NCBI GenBank assembly: GCA_039975855.1
Contig: JBDWGH010000002.1
Span: forward strand, 310,001-374,000
DNA length: 64,000 bases
Source of the DNA: Litorimonas sp039975855
GTDB taxonomy: Bacteria > Pseudomonadota > Alphaproteobacteria > Caulobacterales > Maricaulaceae
Direction: 5' to 3'
Shown: piece after piece, positions 24,397-33,806 of the stretch
How the letters are laid out: each line of letters begins with the position of its first letter
Position numbering within the stretch: position 1 is the stretch's first letter
Notes under the pieces: model-generated
What the model was told of the DNA's origin: nothing
Databases searched by the model: none
What the model saw: only the letters and a program-made list of their open reading frames with translations
Position numbers and translations under genes: made by a program

Positions 24397-24833
24397 ATAT
24401 TCAAATTCATAATAGATTGCCAACAACAGAGGAATTTGTAGCCCTTCGCTCCGGTGTCAGTTGGGGAACTCCAACAGCCATTCATGCCCAACAAGCTTTG
24501 AAAGCGTCAATCGCAGGCGTCACAGCCTCGGTAGATGGAAAGACCGTTGGCATGGCTCGTGCCGTTGGGGATGGAGTACTAAATACCTACATCCAAGATG
24601 TTATAGTGGCAGAGCCTTATCAAAAACGGGGCATTGGCGACCAGTTGGTCTCAACACTTATCGATAGTCTTTCCGAAACTAATAATCCTAATTGTTTAAT
24701 CGGGCTTTTTGCGGCGGATGGACAAGACACATTCTACACTCGGTTTGGGTTCATGGCACGGCCTCAATTTGGTTTCGGTCCTGGCATGCATGGAACGCTC
24801 TCAGACCTAGCCAAGGCCCGCGGCGCGGCGTAA
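24393..24833 (+). CDS. GNAT family acetyltransferase
   Basis: 146 residues, starting on the overlap with the preceding gene. The acetyl-CoA site is visible as V-I-V-A-E-P-Y-Q-K-R-G-I-G-D-Q-L-V, and the C-terminal F-Y-x-R-F-G-F follows. It is closest by look to acetyltransf_1/YhbS-like enzymes; the acceptor is unknown. It lies 10 bases before obgE, so this GNAT pair probably shares the transcript of the obgE run. Confidence 0.88.
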   Translation: MNIQIHNRLPTTEEFVALRSGVSWGTPTAIHAQQALKASIAGVTASVDGKTVGMARAVGDGVLNTYIQDVIVAEPYQKRGIGDQLVSTLIDSLSETNNPNCLIGLFAADGQDTFYTRFGFMARPQFGFGPGMHGTLSDLAKARGAA

Positions 24834-24843
24834 GGACGGCCTT

Positions 24844-25926
24844 ATGAAATTCCTCGACCAAGCTAAAATCTACGTGAAGTCCGGATCGGGCGGCGGAGGG
24901 AGTATCTCCTTCCGGCGAGAGAAATATATTGCCTTTGGCGGCCCTAATGGCGGCGACGGTGGACGTGGAGGGCATGTTTATTTGGAAGCAACACGAAGTC
25001 TCAACACTCTGATCGATTACCGCTTCAAACAACACTTCAAAGCAAGGACCGGCATGCACGGTATGGGTCGAGATCGGCATGGAGCAGCGGCTGAAGACAT
25101 CATTCTAAAGGTTCCTGTTGGAACAGAGGTTATCGATGCCGAGACAGATGAAATATTGGCAGATTTGACAGAAGACGGCGAACGTATCTTGATGGCAAAA
25201 GGTGGCAACGGAGGCTGGGGGAACGCCCGCTTCAAGAGCGCGACCAATCAAGCCCCGCGACAAGCCAACCCTGGCGAAGAAGGCGAAGAGAAATGGGTTT
25301 GGCTCCGCCTGAAACTCATTGCTGACGCAGGACTTATCGGCTTACCCAACGCAGGTAAATCAACCTTCGTTTCGTCAGTAACTGCGGCCACGCCCAAAAC
25401 TGCGGATTACCCCTTTACGACGCTGCATCCACACTTAGGCGTCGTTAGCATGGGCGCGGCGGAACGTTTTGTTATTGCTGACCTCCCAGGACTTATTGAA
25501 GGCGCCGCAGAAGGCGCAGGACTTGGGCATCGTTTCCTAGGCCACGCTGAACGTTGTGCAGCCATATTGCATCTTGTTTCGGGAACAACGGAAGATCCCG
25601 TCGCGGATTATTTGGCTATCCGAAAAGAACTCGAAGACTATGATGAGAGCTTTGAAAACAAGCCCGAAGTCGTTGCAATATCTAAATGTGACTCTTTGTC
25701 TCCTGACCGCATTTCAGAGCTCCAGGATGCGTTAGAAGCGGCATGCGGACAACGTCCATTCCCTATTAGTTCCGTCGCGCAGCAGGGGCTTACACCTGTT
25801 CTCGCCTCGATTTATAAACATGTCGAAATTCGGCGTGCTGGCGAAGAAGCCGAGCGAGCCGAGAAGCTTCGTCAAGCGCAAATTGCCAGCGGCGAAATTG
25901 AAGACGTCAAAGGCTGGTCGCCGTAA
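24844..25926 (+). CDS. obgE: GTPase ObgE/CgtA
   Basis: 360 residues. Residues 1-158 are the Gly-rich Obg fold (M-K-F-L-D-Q-A-K-I-Y-V, then G-G-x-G-G-x-G-G-x-V). The G domain follows with G1 G-L-P-N-A-G-K-S-T (about 168), switch II D-L-P-G-L-I-E-G-A and a S-K-C-D-type G4. No C-terminal OCT domain is seen. ObgE binds the 50S subunit late in assembly and links ribosome maturation to growth and cell cycle; the Caulobacter ortholog CgtA is essential. The proB start follows four bases after its stop. Confidence 0.97.
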   Translation: MKFLDQAKIYVKSGSGGGGSISFRREKYIAFGGPNGGDGGRGGHVYLEATRSLNTLIDYRFKQHFKARTGMHGMGRDRHGAAAEDIILKVPVGTEVIDAETDEILADLTEDGERILMAKGGNGGWGNARFKSATNQAPRQANPGEEGEEKWVWLRLKLIADAGLIGLPNAGKSTFVSSVTAATPKTADYPFTTLHPHLGVVSMGAAERFVIADLPGLIEGAAEGAGLGHRFLGHAERCAAILHLVSGTTEDPVADYLAIRKELEDYDESFENKPEVVAISKCDSLSPDRISELQDALEAACGQRPFPISSVAQQGLTPVLASIYKHVEIRRAGEEAERAEKLRQAQIASGEIEDVKGWSP

Positions 25927-25930
25927 TCCG

Positions 25931-27034
25931 ATGTTCTCCGCCGCCGAAACCATTGTTATCAAAATCGGCTCGGCCATATTGGTCGATGACGAGACGCAGG
26001 CCTTACGAGAAGATTGGCTAGCGGCACTCGCAACTGATTTGGCGCGCCTAAAAGATAAACGCATTGTACTCGTAAGCTCAGGCGCTATCGCATTAGGGCG
26101 ACAGCGATTAAAGTTATATGGGGCGTCACTCACGCTACCGGAAAAACAAGCCTGCGCTGCGGCGGGGCAATCAAGCCTAACGCGGGCTTATGATGATGCC
26201 CTCGGTCAACATGGTGTCATTACCGCCCAGGCCCTTTTGACGCTTAATGATACCGAGCATCGTCGCCGTTGGTTAAATGCGCGTTCAACGCTCGACACAC
26301 TGTTGAGGTTAGGCGCGGTGCCAGTCATCAATGAGAACGACACTGTGGCAACAGACGAAATTCGGTACGGAGACAATGACCGTTTAGCGGCTCGCACCGC
26401 CCAAATGATTGGTGCAGATCTACTAATCCTACTGTCAGATATTGACGGACTGTACACATCCGACCCACGTGTGAATAAATCCGCAGAACACATTCCCGTT
26501 GTGTCTGACCTAACGGACAACATCATGGCGATGGGCGGAAGATCAAACGCGGCGGCCGGGGTCGGCACAGGCGGCATGGTCACAAAGCTGGCAGCGGCAC
26601 AAATCGCTACGCAAGCAGGTTGCGACATGATTATTTGTGATGGAAGGTCGGTCGGCGCACTCTCGGCCTTAACAGACGGCGCGAAACACTCCCTATTCAA
26701 AGCAAAAAGTAATCCGCGGAAAGCTCGGGCCCAATGGATTGGAGGCACGCTGAAACCCAGCGGCACACTGTTTATAGATGCCGGGGCTGTGAGAGCTCTA
26801 AAAAACGGCAGCAGTTTACTTCCGGCGGGCGTCGTTAACGTCACTGGTAATTTCGAAAAAGGTGATGCGGTATCTGTTATGGCCAACGACACCGAAATCG
26901 CTCGAGGCTTGGTTGCCTATGACCTTTCCGAGGCAGCCAAGATTAAGGGTCTAAAATCGGGTGAGATTTCAGCTGTACTAGGCTATGAAAACGGTGCGGC
27001 AATCATTCACCGCGATAATTTGGTAATGCTCTGA
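25931..27034 (+). CDS. proB: glutamate 5-kinase
   Basis: 367 residues from ATG 25931; the frame is open upstream inside obgE, but homologs begin here. The amino-acid-kinase domain (1-255) shows I-V-I-K-I-G-S-A, V-S-S-G-A-I-A-L-G, and N-E-N-D-T-V-A with G-D-N-D-R-L-A-A. The PUA domain (about 275-360) includes G-A-V-R-A-L-K-N-G-S-S-L-L-P-A-G-V. It phosphorylates glutamate, the first and feedback-inhibited step of proline synthesis, and precedes proA by one base. Confidence 0.97.
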   Translation: MFSAAETIVIKIGSAILVDDETQALREDWLAALATDLARLKDKRIVLVSSGAIALGRQRLKLYGASLTLPEKQACAAAGQSSLTRAYDDALGQHGVITAQALLTLNDTEHRRRWLNARSTLDTLLRLGAVPVINENDTVATDEIRYGDNDRLAARTAQMIGADLLILLSDIDGLYTSDPRVNKSAEHIPVVSDLTDNIMAMGGRSNAAAGVGTGGMVTKLAAAQIATQAGCDMIICDGRSVGALSALTDGAKHSLFKAKSNPRKARAQWIGGTLKPSGTLFIDAGAVRALKNGSSLLPAGVVNVTGNFEKGDAVSVMANDTEIARGLVAYDLSEAAKIKGLKSGEISAVLGYENGAAIIHRDNLVML

Positions 27035-27035
27035 C

Positions 27036-28292
27036 ATGACACTCGAAACAGATATGGCAGCTCTTGGGCGAGCGGCGCAAATTGCGGGCGCCGAACTGCG
27101 GTTAGCTAATGAAGATATGCGTAATGCGGCTCTGCGCGCCATGGCCAAACATATCCGTAAAGCTAACGCCTCCATACTTGCTGCAAATAAGGCTGATATG
27201 GAAGCCGCAGCCGAAAAGGGATTATCCGCGCCATTACTCGATCGCCTTAAGCTTGATACAAACCGTATCGAAGGCATCGCGGAGGGATTGCAGTCGATTG
27301 CAGATCTACCCGATCCAATCGGATCTATTGAAACAGAGTGGACTCAACCAAATGGCCTGCATTTTTCGAAAGTTCGCGTTCCGCTTGGTGTGATTGGAAT
27401 GATCTATGAAAGTCGCCCAAACGTTACTGCCGACGCCGGTGGTCTGTGCGTAAAATCGGGAAATGCGTGTGTCTTGCGTGGCGGTTCAGAAAGCATGCGA
27501 TCTAACCGCGCAATTCATAGAGCCCTTCAGTTCGGCCTACGTGACACGGGTCTACCTGAAACGGCAATCAACCTTGTACAAACAACGGACCGGTCCGCTG
27601 TTGGGTTCATGCTAGATGGCTTAAACGCGACTATTGATTTAATCATCCCACGCGGTGGGAAAGGCCTCGTATCCCGCGTTCAGAAAGAGGCACGTGTTCC
27701 AGTATTAGCTCATGAAGACGGATTAAATCATAGCTACGTCCACAAAAGCGCGAAGATTAATACCGCAGTGCAAGTCATTGAAAATGCTAAACTTCGACGC
27801 ACAAGCGTATGCGGATCTACAGAGACAGTTCTCGTGGACAAAGATATCGCTTCGGAGTTTCTTCCAGCTTTAGAGAAAGCCATCGGCGAGAAATGCGAGC
27901 TCCGTGCGGATAATCGGGCCTTGTTACATTTGAAAACAGCAATTCTAGCGTCAAATACTGATTTTGAGACGGAACATCTCGCGCCAATTCTGAACATTGC
28001 TGTCGTTGATGATATTGATGCCGCCCTCACCCACATCGCAAAGTATGGTAGCGGTCACACTGATGCGATTTTGGCGGAGAACGTCCAAGCCGCCAATATT
28101 TTCTTGGACCAAGTGGACAGCGCCATCGTGCTTCACAACGCGTCTACGCAATATGCTGATGGTGGTGAATTTGGGTTTGGGGCTGAAATCGGAATTGCCA
28201 CAGGCCGCATACACGCTCGTGGCCCGGTTGGGGCTCAACATCTAACAAGTTATAAATACCAAGTGCGCGGCGCAGGACAAACGCGACCTTGA
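27036..28292 (+). CDS. proA: gamma-glutamyl phosphate reductase
   Basis: 418 residues, usual length. It converts gamma-glutamyl phosphate to glutamate semialdehyde with NADPH. The aldehyde-dehydrogenase fold shows G-V-I-G-M-I-Y-E-S-R-P-N-V-T in the cofactor domain, I-P-R-G-G-K-G-L near 204, and the catalytic Cys in R-R-T-S-V-C-G-S-T-E-T. It lies one base after proB. The nadD start overlaps its stop codon. Confidence 0.97.
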   Translation: MTLETDMAALGRAAQIAGAELRLANEDMRNAALRAMAKHIRKANASILAANKADMEAAAEKGLSAPLLDRLKLDTNRIEGIAEGLQSIADLPDPIGSIETEWTQPNGLHFSKVRVPLGVIGMIYESRPNVTADAGGLCVKSGNACVLRGGSESMRSNRAIHRALQFGLRDTGLPETAINLVQTTDRSAVGFMLDGLNATIDLIIPRGGKGLVSRVQKEARVPVLAHEDGLNHSYVHKSAKINTAVQVIENAKLRRTSVCGSTETVLVDKDIASEFLPALEKAIGEKCELRADNRALLHLKTAILASNTDFETEHLAPILNIAVVDDIDAALTHIAKYGSGHTDAILAENVQAANIFLDQVDSAIVLHNASTQYADGGEFGFGAEIGIATGRIHARGPVGAQHLTSYKYQVRGAGQTRP

Positions 28293-28846
28293 GATCGGTA
28301 GGACTTTTTGGTGGGTCATTTAACCCAGCACATGGAGGCCATCTTCATGTAGCCCGAGCAGGTCTGCGCCAGCTTCAACTAGACGAAATATGGTGGCTAG
28401 TCAGTCCACAAAACCCGCTCAAACCGGAACAACCAAGCTGGGAAAGCCGCGCGGCGACGGTCTCTAATTTGCCTTTGCCGCCAAACATGCGGATTTCTGA
28501 TGTCGAACTCAGATATAATACGCAATATACCGTCGACCTTCTTACGACTTTGAAAGTACGTCGGCGGAACACAAATTTCGTATTTATGATGGGTGCAGAC
28601 AATTTACTCCAACTCCCTCAATGGCGAAGTTGGCAAACTATAATGGAAACAGTGCCAATTGCAGTGATTGCGCGTCCCGGATCATCTGTTCGGGCCCGTC
28701 TCGGACAAGCCTCGCGGCAGTTCAATCATGCTCGTATTGGTGAGAATCAAGCTCACACGTTAAAGGACAGAACTGCTCCCGCGTGGACCTACCTGACTCT
28801 GCCGCTGGACAAACGCAGCTCATCCGCTATTCGCGCCTCCCGTTAG
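28289..28846 (+). CDS. nadD: nicotinate-nucleotide adenylyltransferase
   Basis: 185 residues, initiated by TTG at 28289 overlapping the proA stop (TTGA), so translation is probably coupled. The nucleotidyltransferase motif is F-G-G-S-F-N-P-A-H-G-G-H at 7-18; M-G-A-D-N-L-L-Q-L-P-Q-W and the C-terminal S-S-A-I-R are also in place. It makes nicotinate adenine dinucleotide from nicotinate mononucleotide and ATP. The neighbourhood with rsfS and rlmH is conserved among alphaproteobacteria. Confidence 0.95.
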   Translation: MRSVGLFGGSFNPAHGGHLHVARAGLRQLQLDEIWWLVSPQNPLKPEQPSWESRAATVSNLPLPPNMRISDVELRYNTQYTVDLLTTLKVRRRNTNFVFMMGADNLLQLPQWRSWQTIMETVPIAVIARPGSSVRARLGQASRQFNHARIGENQAHTLKDRTAPAWTYLTLPLDKRSSSAIRASR

Positions 28847-28898
28847 CGAGTAGCGTAATCTGTCTGCATATGTTAACGCCTGAATCACCAAACCCGCT

Positions 28899-29342
28899 AT
28901 GGAGAGTCTTCTGACCGCCGCACATCAAGAAACCCCTGCTAAAGTCACGATCCTAGACGGTCCGGAATCTAAGGAACTCTCAGATTTTATTCAGCATATC
29001 CTGGACGAAAACTCGGCTCAGGATGTCATCGAAATCGACATTCGCGGGAAATCCTCAATTGCAGATTATCTGCTCGTTGCATCCGGACGATCAAACCGTC
29101 ACGTCAGCGCACTGGCAGATTATGTCCAACGCGGCCTTAAAGAGCGTGGTTTCAAAGAACTTGTGGTCGAGGGACAAGAGGCATCTGATTGGGTGCTTAT
29201 TGATGCAGGAGATGTCATTCTTCATGTGTTCCGTCCGGAAGTCCGTGTATTTTATAACCTCGAGAAAATCTGGTCCGTTCCCCTACCGAACGGTTTGCAA
29301 GACGTTAGAGAGCAAGCGCCGGAAGATACACCCGAAGCGTGA
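28899..29342 (+). CDS. rsfS: ribosomal silencing factor RsfS
   Basis: 147 residues. The core runs from about 30 to 130 with A-D-Y-L-L-V-A-S-G-R-S-N-R-H-V-S-A-L and E-A-S-D-W-V-L-I-D, followed by H-V-F-R-P-E-V-R-x-F-Y-N-L-E. It binds L14 and blocks subunit joining when nutrients are short. The first 25 residues are variable and a later start is possible. A GTG start for rlmH overlaps its stop (GTGA). Confidence 0.95.
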   Translation: MESLLTAAHQETPAKVTILDGPESKELSDFIQHILDENSAQDVIEIDIRGKSSIADYLLVASGRSNRHVSALADYVQRGLKERGFKELVVEGQEASDWVLIDAGDVILHVFRPEVRVFYNLEKIWSVPLPNGLQDVREQAPEDTPEA

Positions 29343-29821
29343 AGCTGATACTTAGGGCTGGCGGCGTCTTACGCGGCGGACCGGAAAAAACACTTGTCGA
29401 CGATTATTTGACCCGTGCCCAAGGTTTGGCGCGCGGTACGGGCTTCCTTGCCGTTGAAGAACAGGGCGTGGAACTTAAAGGTCAATTTGACCGCGCGGCT
29501 GAAACGGCGAAACTCCTGTCTGTCGTCGCCCCTTCAGATGAACTCATAATCTTGGATGAGCGTGGAAAAAGCCCAACTTCCAGAGAGATCGCGAGGCATT
29601 TCTCTAGCGTGCGTGATGATGGTGTAGCTGCAAGTTATATCGTGATTGGCGGTGCAGACGGGTTTGAACCGTCTGTTATAAAAGAGATGCGCCCAGGACG
29701 AATAACGAAATGGAGTTTCGGCGCGCAGACATGGCCTCATAAAATGGTGCGTGTGATGGCCGCAGAGCAAATTTACCGCGCTCTATCCATCCTTGCGAAA
29801 ACACCTTATCACCGCGATTAA
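29339..29821 (+). CDS. rlmH: 23S rRNA pseudouridine-1915 N3-methyltransferase RlmH
   Basis: 160 residues, GTG start overlapping the rsfS stop. The SPOUT knot is visible: L-D-E-R-G-K, I-V-I-G-G-A-D-G-F, and the C-terminal T-W-P-H-K-M-V-R-V-M-A-A-E-Q-I-Y-R-A with the closing Y-H-R. It methylates the pseudouridine at position 1915 of the 70S ribosome using SAM. The gene follows rsfS as in most bacteria. Confidence 0.95.
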   Translation: MKLILRAGGVLRGGPEKTLVDDYLTRAQGLARGTGFLAVEEQGVELKGQFDRAAETAKLLSVVAPSDELIILDERGKSPTSREIARHFSSVRDDGVAASYIVIGGADGFEPSVIKEMRPGRITKWSFGAQTWPHKMVRVMAAEQIYRALSILAKTPYHRD

Positions 29822-29871
29822 ACCTAAGAATTTGAAAGTGTGATTAACGGGCGGTAAAGACGTTATCCTCC

Positions 29872-31044
29872 ATGTTCTACGACATGCGTATCGCTCTCGC
29901 CATCCTTGCCTTCTCAGCGTGTTTAACGGTGCTCTCTCCGACCTATGCGCAAACGTCTAATGATGTGGAAGCCTTGACGAAAAAGGAACAAGCCGCACGT
30001 AAGAAAGCGAAAGAACTAGAAAGCGAGCGCAAATTAGTTCGTGAAGATGTTTCGACTCTAAAAAAAACGCTCGCGAAAACCGCACGACAAGCGCAGTCCA
30101 TCGAGACCGAACTGACGACCTTAGAACAAGAGACCGATAATTTAACGGCTCGCGCTGAAACATTGACGGTACAAATTCAAGCTGATCGCGAACAATATAG
30201 CGAGTTATTGGCCGCCCTTCAGCGGTTAGAAGCATCACCGCCTCCAACCCTTGCCCTTACACCGCGAAATGCGAAGCGTGCAGCGGATGCAGGACTTCTG
30301 ATGGCGACATTATCAGATCAACTTAAAACTCGGGCCGAATCTCTATCCCTTAACCTCACCGCGTTAGAGGTCACCCAAGCCCAACTAGCATTGAAAAAGA
30401 AGGACCTTTCTGAGACTCGAGGAAAATTGCAGTCTGAGATGAAAACGGTCAATGCTGGTCTAGCTAATAAGTCAAAACTGGAAGCAAAACTGTCTGATGA
30501 AAAGAACGCCGCCGCAGCAGAAGCTGATCGCTTAGCCGCAGAGTCAAAAACTTTACTCGAATTGATCGCGAAATTGGAAAGCGAAGCTTCAAAGGTCGTT
30601 CCGCGCACTAAGCCAGGCTTAAAGCCCGCGCCCAAACCGGTTCTTCCGAAAGGAACGAAGCGTTTCGCCGAAGCCAAAGGGGGAATGATCCTTCCCGTCT
30701 CTGGGCGCTTAGTGAAATCTTATGGACGCGGAGAAAAAGGTCATACGTATGCAGGTAGACCCGGAGGCCAAGTTATCGCACCCTATGCTGGACGCATTGA
30801 GTTCTCGGGACCGTTTAAGAATTACGACAATGTAGTCATTCTGAACGTCGGGGACGGATATTTCGTGCTTTTGACTGGCCTTAACGACCTTTTTGTGGAT
30901 TCCGGAGACACAGTGCGGCGCGGTGAACCGGTTGGAAAACTGCCAAGCCGAACTGGGGCAGAACTCTATATAGAATTACGTCGAAACGGCTCTCCTGTTG
31001 ATCCAAAACCTTGGTTAGCACCTGAAGACGTTAAATCGGGGTAA
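29872..31044 (+). CDS. EnvC-like murein hydrolase activator (degenerate LytM)
   Basis: 390 residues. ATG 29872 or 29884 begins a signal peptide that ends after T-Y-A-Q. Residues about 30-230 form a long Lys/Glu/Ala coiled coil. Residues 260-385 are a LytM/M23 domain (G-Q-V-I-A-P-Y-A-G-R-I-E-F-S, G-D-T-V-R-R-G-E-P-V-G, L-Y-I-E-L-R). The zinc ligands of active M23 enzymes are missing: the HxxxD motif is replaced by G-H-T-Y-A-G and the HxH by L-T-G-L-N. This is the EnvC state: a non-catalytic protein that activates amidases at the division site. It lies 82 bases before the CtpA pair, a common alphaproteobacterial order. Confidence 0.92.
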   Translation: MFYDMRIALAILAFSACLTVLSPTYAQTSNDVEALTKKEQAARKKAKELESERKLVREDVSTLKKTLAKTARQAQSIETELTTLEQETDNLTARAETLTVQIQADREQYSELLAALQRLEASPPPTLALTPRNAKRAADAGLLMATLSDQLKTRAESLSLNLTALEVTQAQLALKKKDLSETRGKLQSEMKTVNAGLANKSKLEAKLSDEKNAAAAEADRLAAESKTLLELIAKLESEASKVVPRTKPGLKPAPKPVLPKGTKRFAEAKGGMILPVSGRLVKSYGRGEKGHTYAGRPGGQVIAPYAGRIEFSGPFKNYDNVVILNVGDGYFVLLTGLNDLFVDSGDTVRRGEPVGKLPSRTGAELYIELRRNGSPVDPKPWLAPEDVKSG

Positions 31045-31126
31045 GTTCACCCCTTAATCGCAGCAATTTGACTGGCAAAGCTCGAAGGGGCTGGCTAAGT
31101 CTAGAGTCTAATACTGGAGACGCCTT

Positions 31127-32446
31127 GTGAAACTTGTCCTGCCTGCCCTCGGAAGCGTTGCGGCTATCGCACTCTTTGCTTTTTCGACGACCCATCAAGC
31201 GGCAGTTGCCGTTGAGCGTCCTGCCTATGACGAAACATTCGAGCAGTTAGAGCTTTTTGCAGATGTCCTTGCCCGTGTTCGCAGTCAGTATGTTGTCGAG
31301 GTCGATGATAGCGCCCTAATCGAAGATGCAATGAACGGAATGCTTCAATCCCTTGATCCTCATTCTTCTTATATCAGCCCGAATTCATTCAAAGAATTGC
31401 GGATGGATAATAAAGGCGAATATGGCGGCCTAGGCATGGAAGTCACAATGGAAGATGGCTTTGTAAAAGTCATAGCACCAATTGATGACACACCAGCTAA
31501 ACGATCCGGTGTAAAAGCTGGTGATTTCATCACAGAAATCGACGGTAAATCCCTAATTGGTTTCACATTATCAGAAGCCGTAGATCAAATGCGCGGTAAG
31601 CCAGGTGAGGACATCAACATTACGATTGTTCGTGAAGGCGAAGATCCCATTAATTTGGATATCACCCGTGAAGTCATAAAACGGCAAATTGTAAAATTCG
31701 AAATGAAGGACGGAATTGGGTATGCTCGCATTGCTCAATTCAATGAAAAAGCTGCGGACGGTCTCCGCGGGGCCATCAGTGAATTACAAGTTGAAAATGG
31801 TGGCCGTTTGCCCGGTATGATCCTCGATCTACGTGGCAACCCAGGCGGGTTACTGACTCAATCAGTGGAAGTCTCGTCTATCTTTTTGGATGGCGGCGAG
31901 GTTGTCTCAACACGTGGGCGGCGGGCAGATGACGTCAATGTCTTTAATGCTCAAAAAGGGCAAATGGCGAAGAATGTCCCCCTCATAGTTCTGGTTGACG
32001 GCGCTTCCGCATCGGCTTCGGAAATCGTTGCGGGTGCCTTACAAGATAAAGGCCGCGCATTGATTGTCGGTACGACAACATTTGGCAAAGGTTCTGTCCA
32101 AGACGTCATACCTTTAAGAGGTGGCCGTGACGGAGCACTAAAAATCACAACGCAGCGCTATTACACACCGAATGGCCGCAGCATTCAGGCGAGTGGTATC
32201 ACACCGGACATCATGATCTCAGCCGTTCCTGATGATGGAAAAGATACAAAACGTTTCTCTGAAGCTAGCTTACCAAATGCGATTGCCAACGAAGATGAAG
32301 AATCCGGTGAAGAAACAATTGAAGACGTCAAAATTGACTATCCCCCTGAAGGCTTCGAGATTTCAGATGATTATCAACTTCAACAAGCAATTGCCCTCTT
32401 GAAATCGGGAACTTACGCCCAAAAACTTGCAGAGGTTCAAGGATAA
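31127..32446 (+). CDS. ctpA: S41 carboxy-terminal processing protease CtpA
   Basis: 439 residues, GTG start with GGAG at 31116-31119. A signal or membrane segment (1-28), the N-terminal helical region, a PDZ domain (about 97-170, with Y-G-G-L-G at 99-103) and the S41 protease core follow. The Ser/Lys dyad is S296 (in S-A-S296-A-S-E) and K321 (in F-G-K-G-S-V-Q), 25 residues apart as in E. coli Tsp. It cleaves proteins from the C-terminus in the periplasm and controls cell-wall hydrolases in several species. A second ctpA starts three bases after its stop. Confidence 0.95.
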   Translation: MKLVLPALGSVAAIALFAFSTTHQAAVAVERPAYDETFEQLELFADVLARVRSQYVVEVDDSALIEDAMNGMLQSLDPHSSYISPNSFKELRMDNKGEYGGLGMEVTMEDGFVKVIAPIDDTPAKRSGVKAGDFITEIDGKSLIGFTLSEAVDQMRGKPGEDINITIVREGEDPINLDITREVIKRQIVKFEMKDGIGYARIAQFNEKAADGLRGAISELQVENGGRLPGMILDLRGNPGGLLTQSVEVSSIFLDGGEVVSTRGRRADDVNVFNAQKGQMAKNVPLIVLVDGASASASEIVAGALQDKGRALIVGTTTFGKGSVQDVIPLRGGRDGALKITTQRYYTPNGRSIQASGITPDIMISAVPDDGKDTKRFSEASLPNAIANEDEESGEETIEDVKIDYPPEGFEISDDYQLQQAIALLKSGTYAQKLAEVQG

Positions 32447-32449
32447 TTC

Positions 32450-33757
32450 ATGCGACGGCCAGTTTGGAGTCCTGTCAAATGGAGCGCATTAGCGCTAGCA
32501 GCGGCCTTGCCGCTTTCAGCCATTGCAGATGAGAAAAACCCGCAAGCTGTCTATGATCAAATGAGCATTTTCGCAGACGTGTTAGCTATTGTTCAAAATG
32601 AGTATGTTGAAGAAGTGGACCCTGCATCTCTAGTTGAAAACGCTTTAAACGGTGCACTGCAGTCACTGGATCCACACTCCTCATATGTACCGCCGGTTGA
32701 CTTCACAGAACAACGCGAAGCCGTTCGCCGGGAATATGGTGGGTTAGGTATAGAAATTCAGTCGGAAGGCGGGCTCGTTAAAGTCAATTTCGCTATCGAG
32801 GAAGGCCCTGCCTATAAAGCCGGCATTCGTGGTGGAGATTTTATTACGGCCGTTGACGGAACCGATATACGTGGAAAGTCATTGGATGAAGCCGTCAGCG
32901 GTATGCGTGGCTTAAAAGGCGAGGCTGTCACAGTTACAGTATTATCTCCAGACAAAGTCGCCCGGGATATCGTTGTCGTTCGAGATACGGTGCGCGGGCG
33001 TGCGATACGCCACCGGGTCGAACAAGGTGTCGGTTACATTCAAATCGAGACGTTTAATAATGACAAATTGACGGAGGATACCGAACGCGCCTTAGCTGAT
33101 CTCAATACGCGGTTGGGAAAACTCGACAAATTGGTTATCGATCTCCGCGGAAATCGAGGCGGACTACTAACAGAGTCGGTGAGTATTTCCGGTCTCTTCC
33201 TGGATGGCGGTGAAGTCTTATCCGCGCGAGGTCGCGACGCCAGCGATAATGAACGTTATAATGCTGAAGACGGCGAACTTTACCCCGACGCTAAAATTGT
33301 TGTCCTTGTCAGTCCAGGATCTGCGTCAGCCGCGGAGATCGTCGCCGGAGCTCTACAGGATCGTGGACGCGGTGTGGTTTTAGGTCGCCGCAGCTTCGGT
33401 AAAGGGTCTGTTCAATCCGTAATCCCTTTAGGCGCTGAAGACGGCGCGCTTCGGCTTACGACCCAAAGGTATTACACCCCATCTGGGGCTTCAATCCAAG
33501 GCCGAGGCATTATGCCTGATCTTTTAGTCTCAAGCCTTGAGGATAGTGGCGAAATACGGAAACGCTTCCGAGAAGACTCATTACGTAACTTCCTGAGTAA
33601 TCCTGATGAAACAGATTATGAGGAAAAATATGATGATATCCTCTACGCCCCTGATACATTTCCGGATGACGAAGATTTCCAGTTAAGGAAAGCGGTTGAG
33701 GTCCTCAAAACATCTCAGTACGAACGCCTTCTGCAAGCCCAGTCTGAAAAATATTAG
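32450..33757 (+). CDS. Second S41 carboxy-terminal processing protease
   Basis: 435 residues, adjacent paralog of the previous gene. The same order is kept: signal peptide (1-26, A-I-A-D cut), PDZ (Y-G-G-L-G at 96-100) and S41 core. The dyad is intact: S293 and K318. Sequence identity to the first copy is clear along the core (L-D-P-H-S-S-Y, L-D-G-G-E-V, A-L-Q-D-x-G-R) but the acidic tails differ. Both copies should therefore be active with different or overlapping substrates. A tandem pair at this locus is not the usual arrangement, which has one copy. Confidence 0.95.
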   Translation: MRRPVWSPVKWSALALAAALPLSAIADEKNPQAVYDQMSIFADVLAIVQNEYVEEVDPASLVENALNGALQSLDPHSSYVPPVDFTEQREAVRREYGGLGIEIQSEGGLVKVNFAIEEGPAYKAGIRGGDFITAVDGTDIRGKSLDEAVSGMRGLKGEAVTVTVLSPDKVARDIVVVRDTVRGRAIRHRVEQGVGYIQIETFNNDKLTEDTERALADLNTRLGKLDKLVIDLRGNRGGLLTESVSISGLFLDGGEVLSARGRDASDNERYNAEDGELYPDAKIVVLVSPGSASAAEIVAGALQDRGRGVVLGRRSFGKGSVQSVIPLGAEDGALRLTTQRYYTPSGASIQGRGIMPDLLVSSLEDSGEIRKRFREDSLRNFLSNPDETDYEEKYDDILYAPDTFPDDEDFQLRKAVEVLKTSQYERLLQAQSEKY

Positions 33758-33806
33758 CCGCATTGTTACCATTTGTCCCTGAGAACAAACACTCTTAGAC
33801 AAAGCT

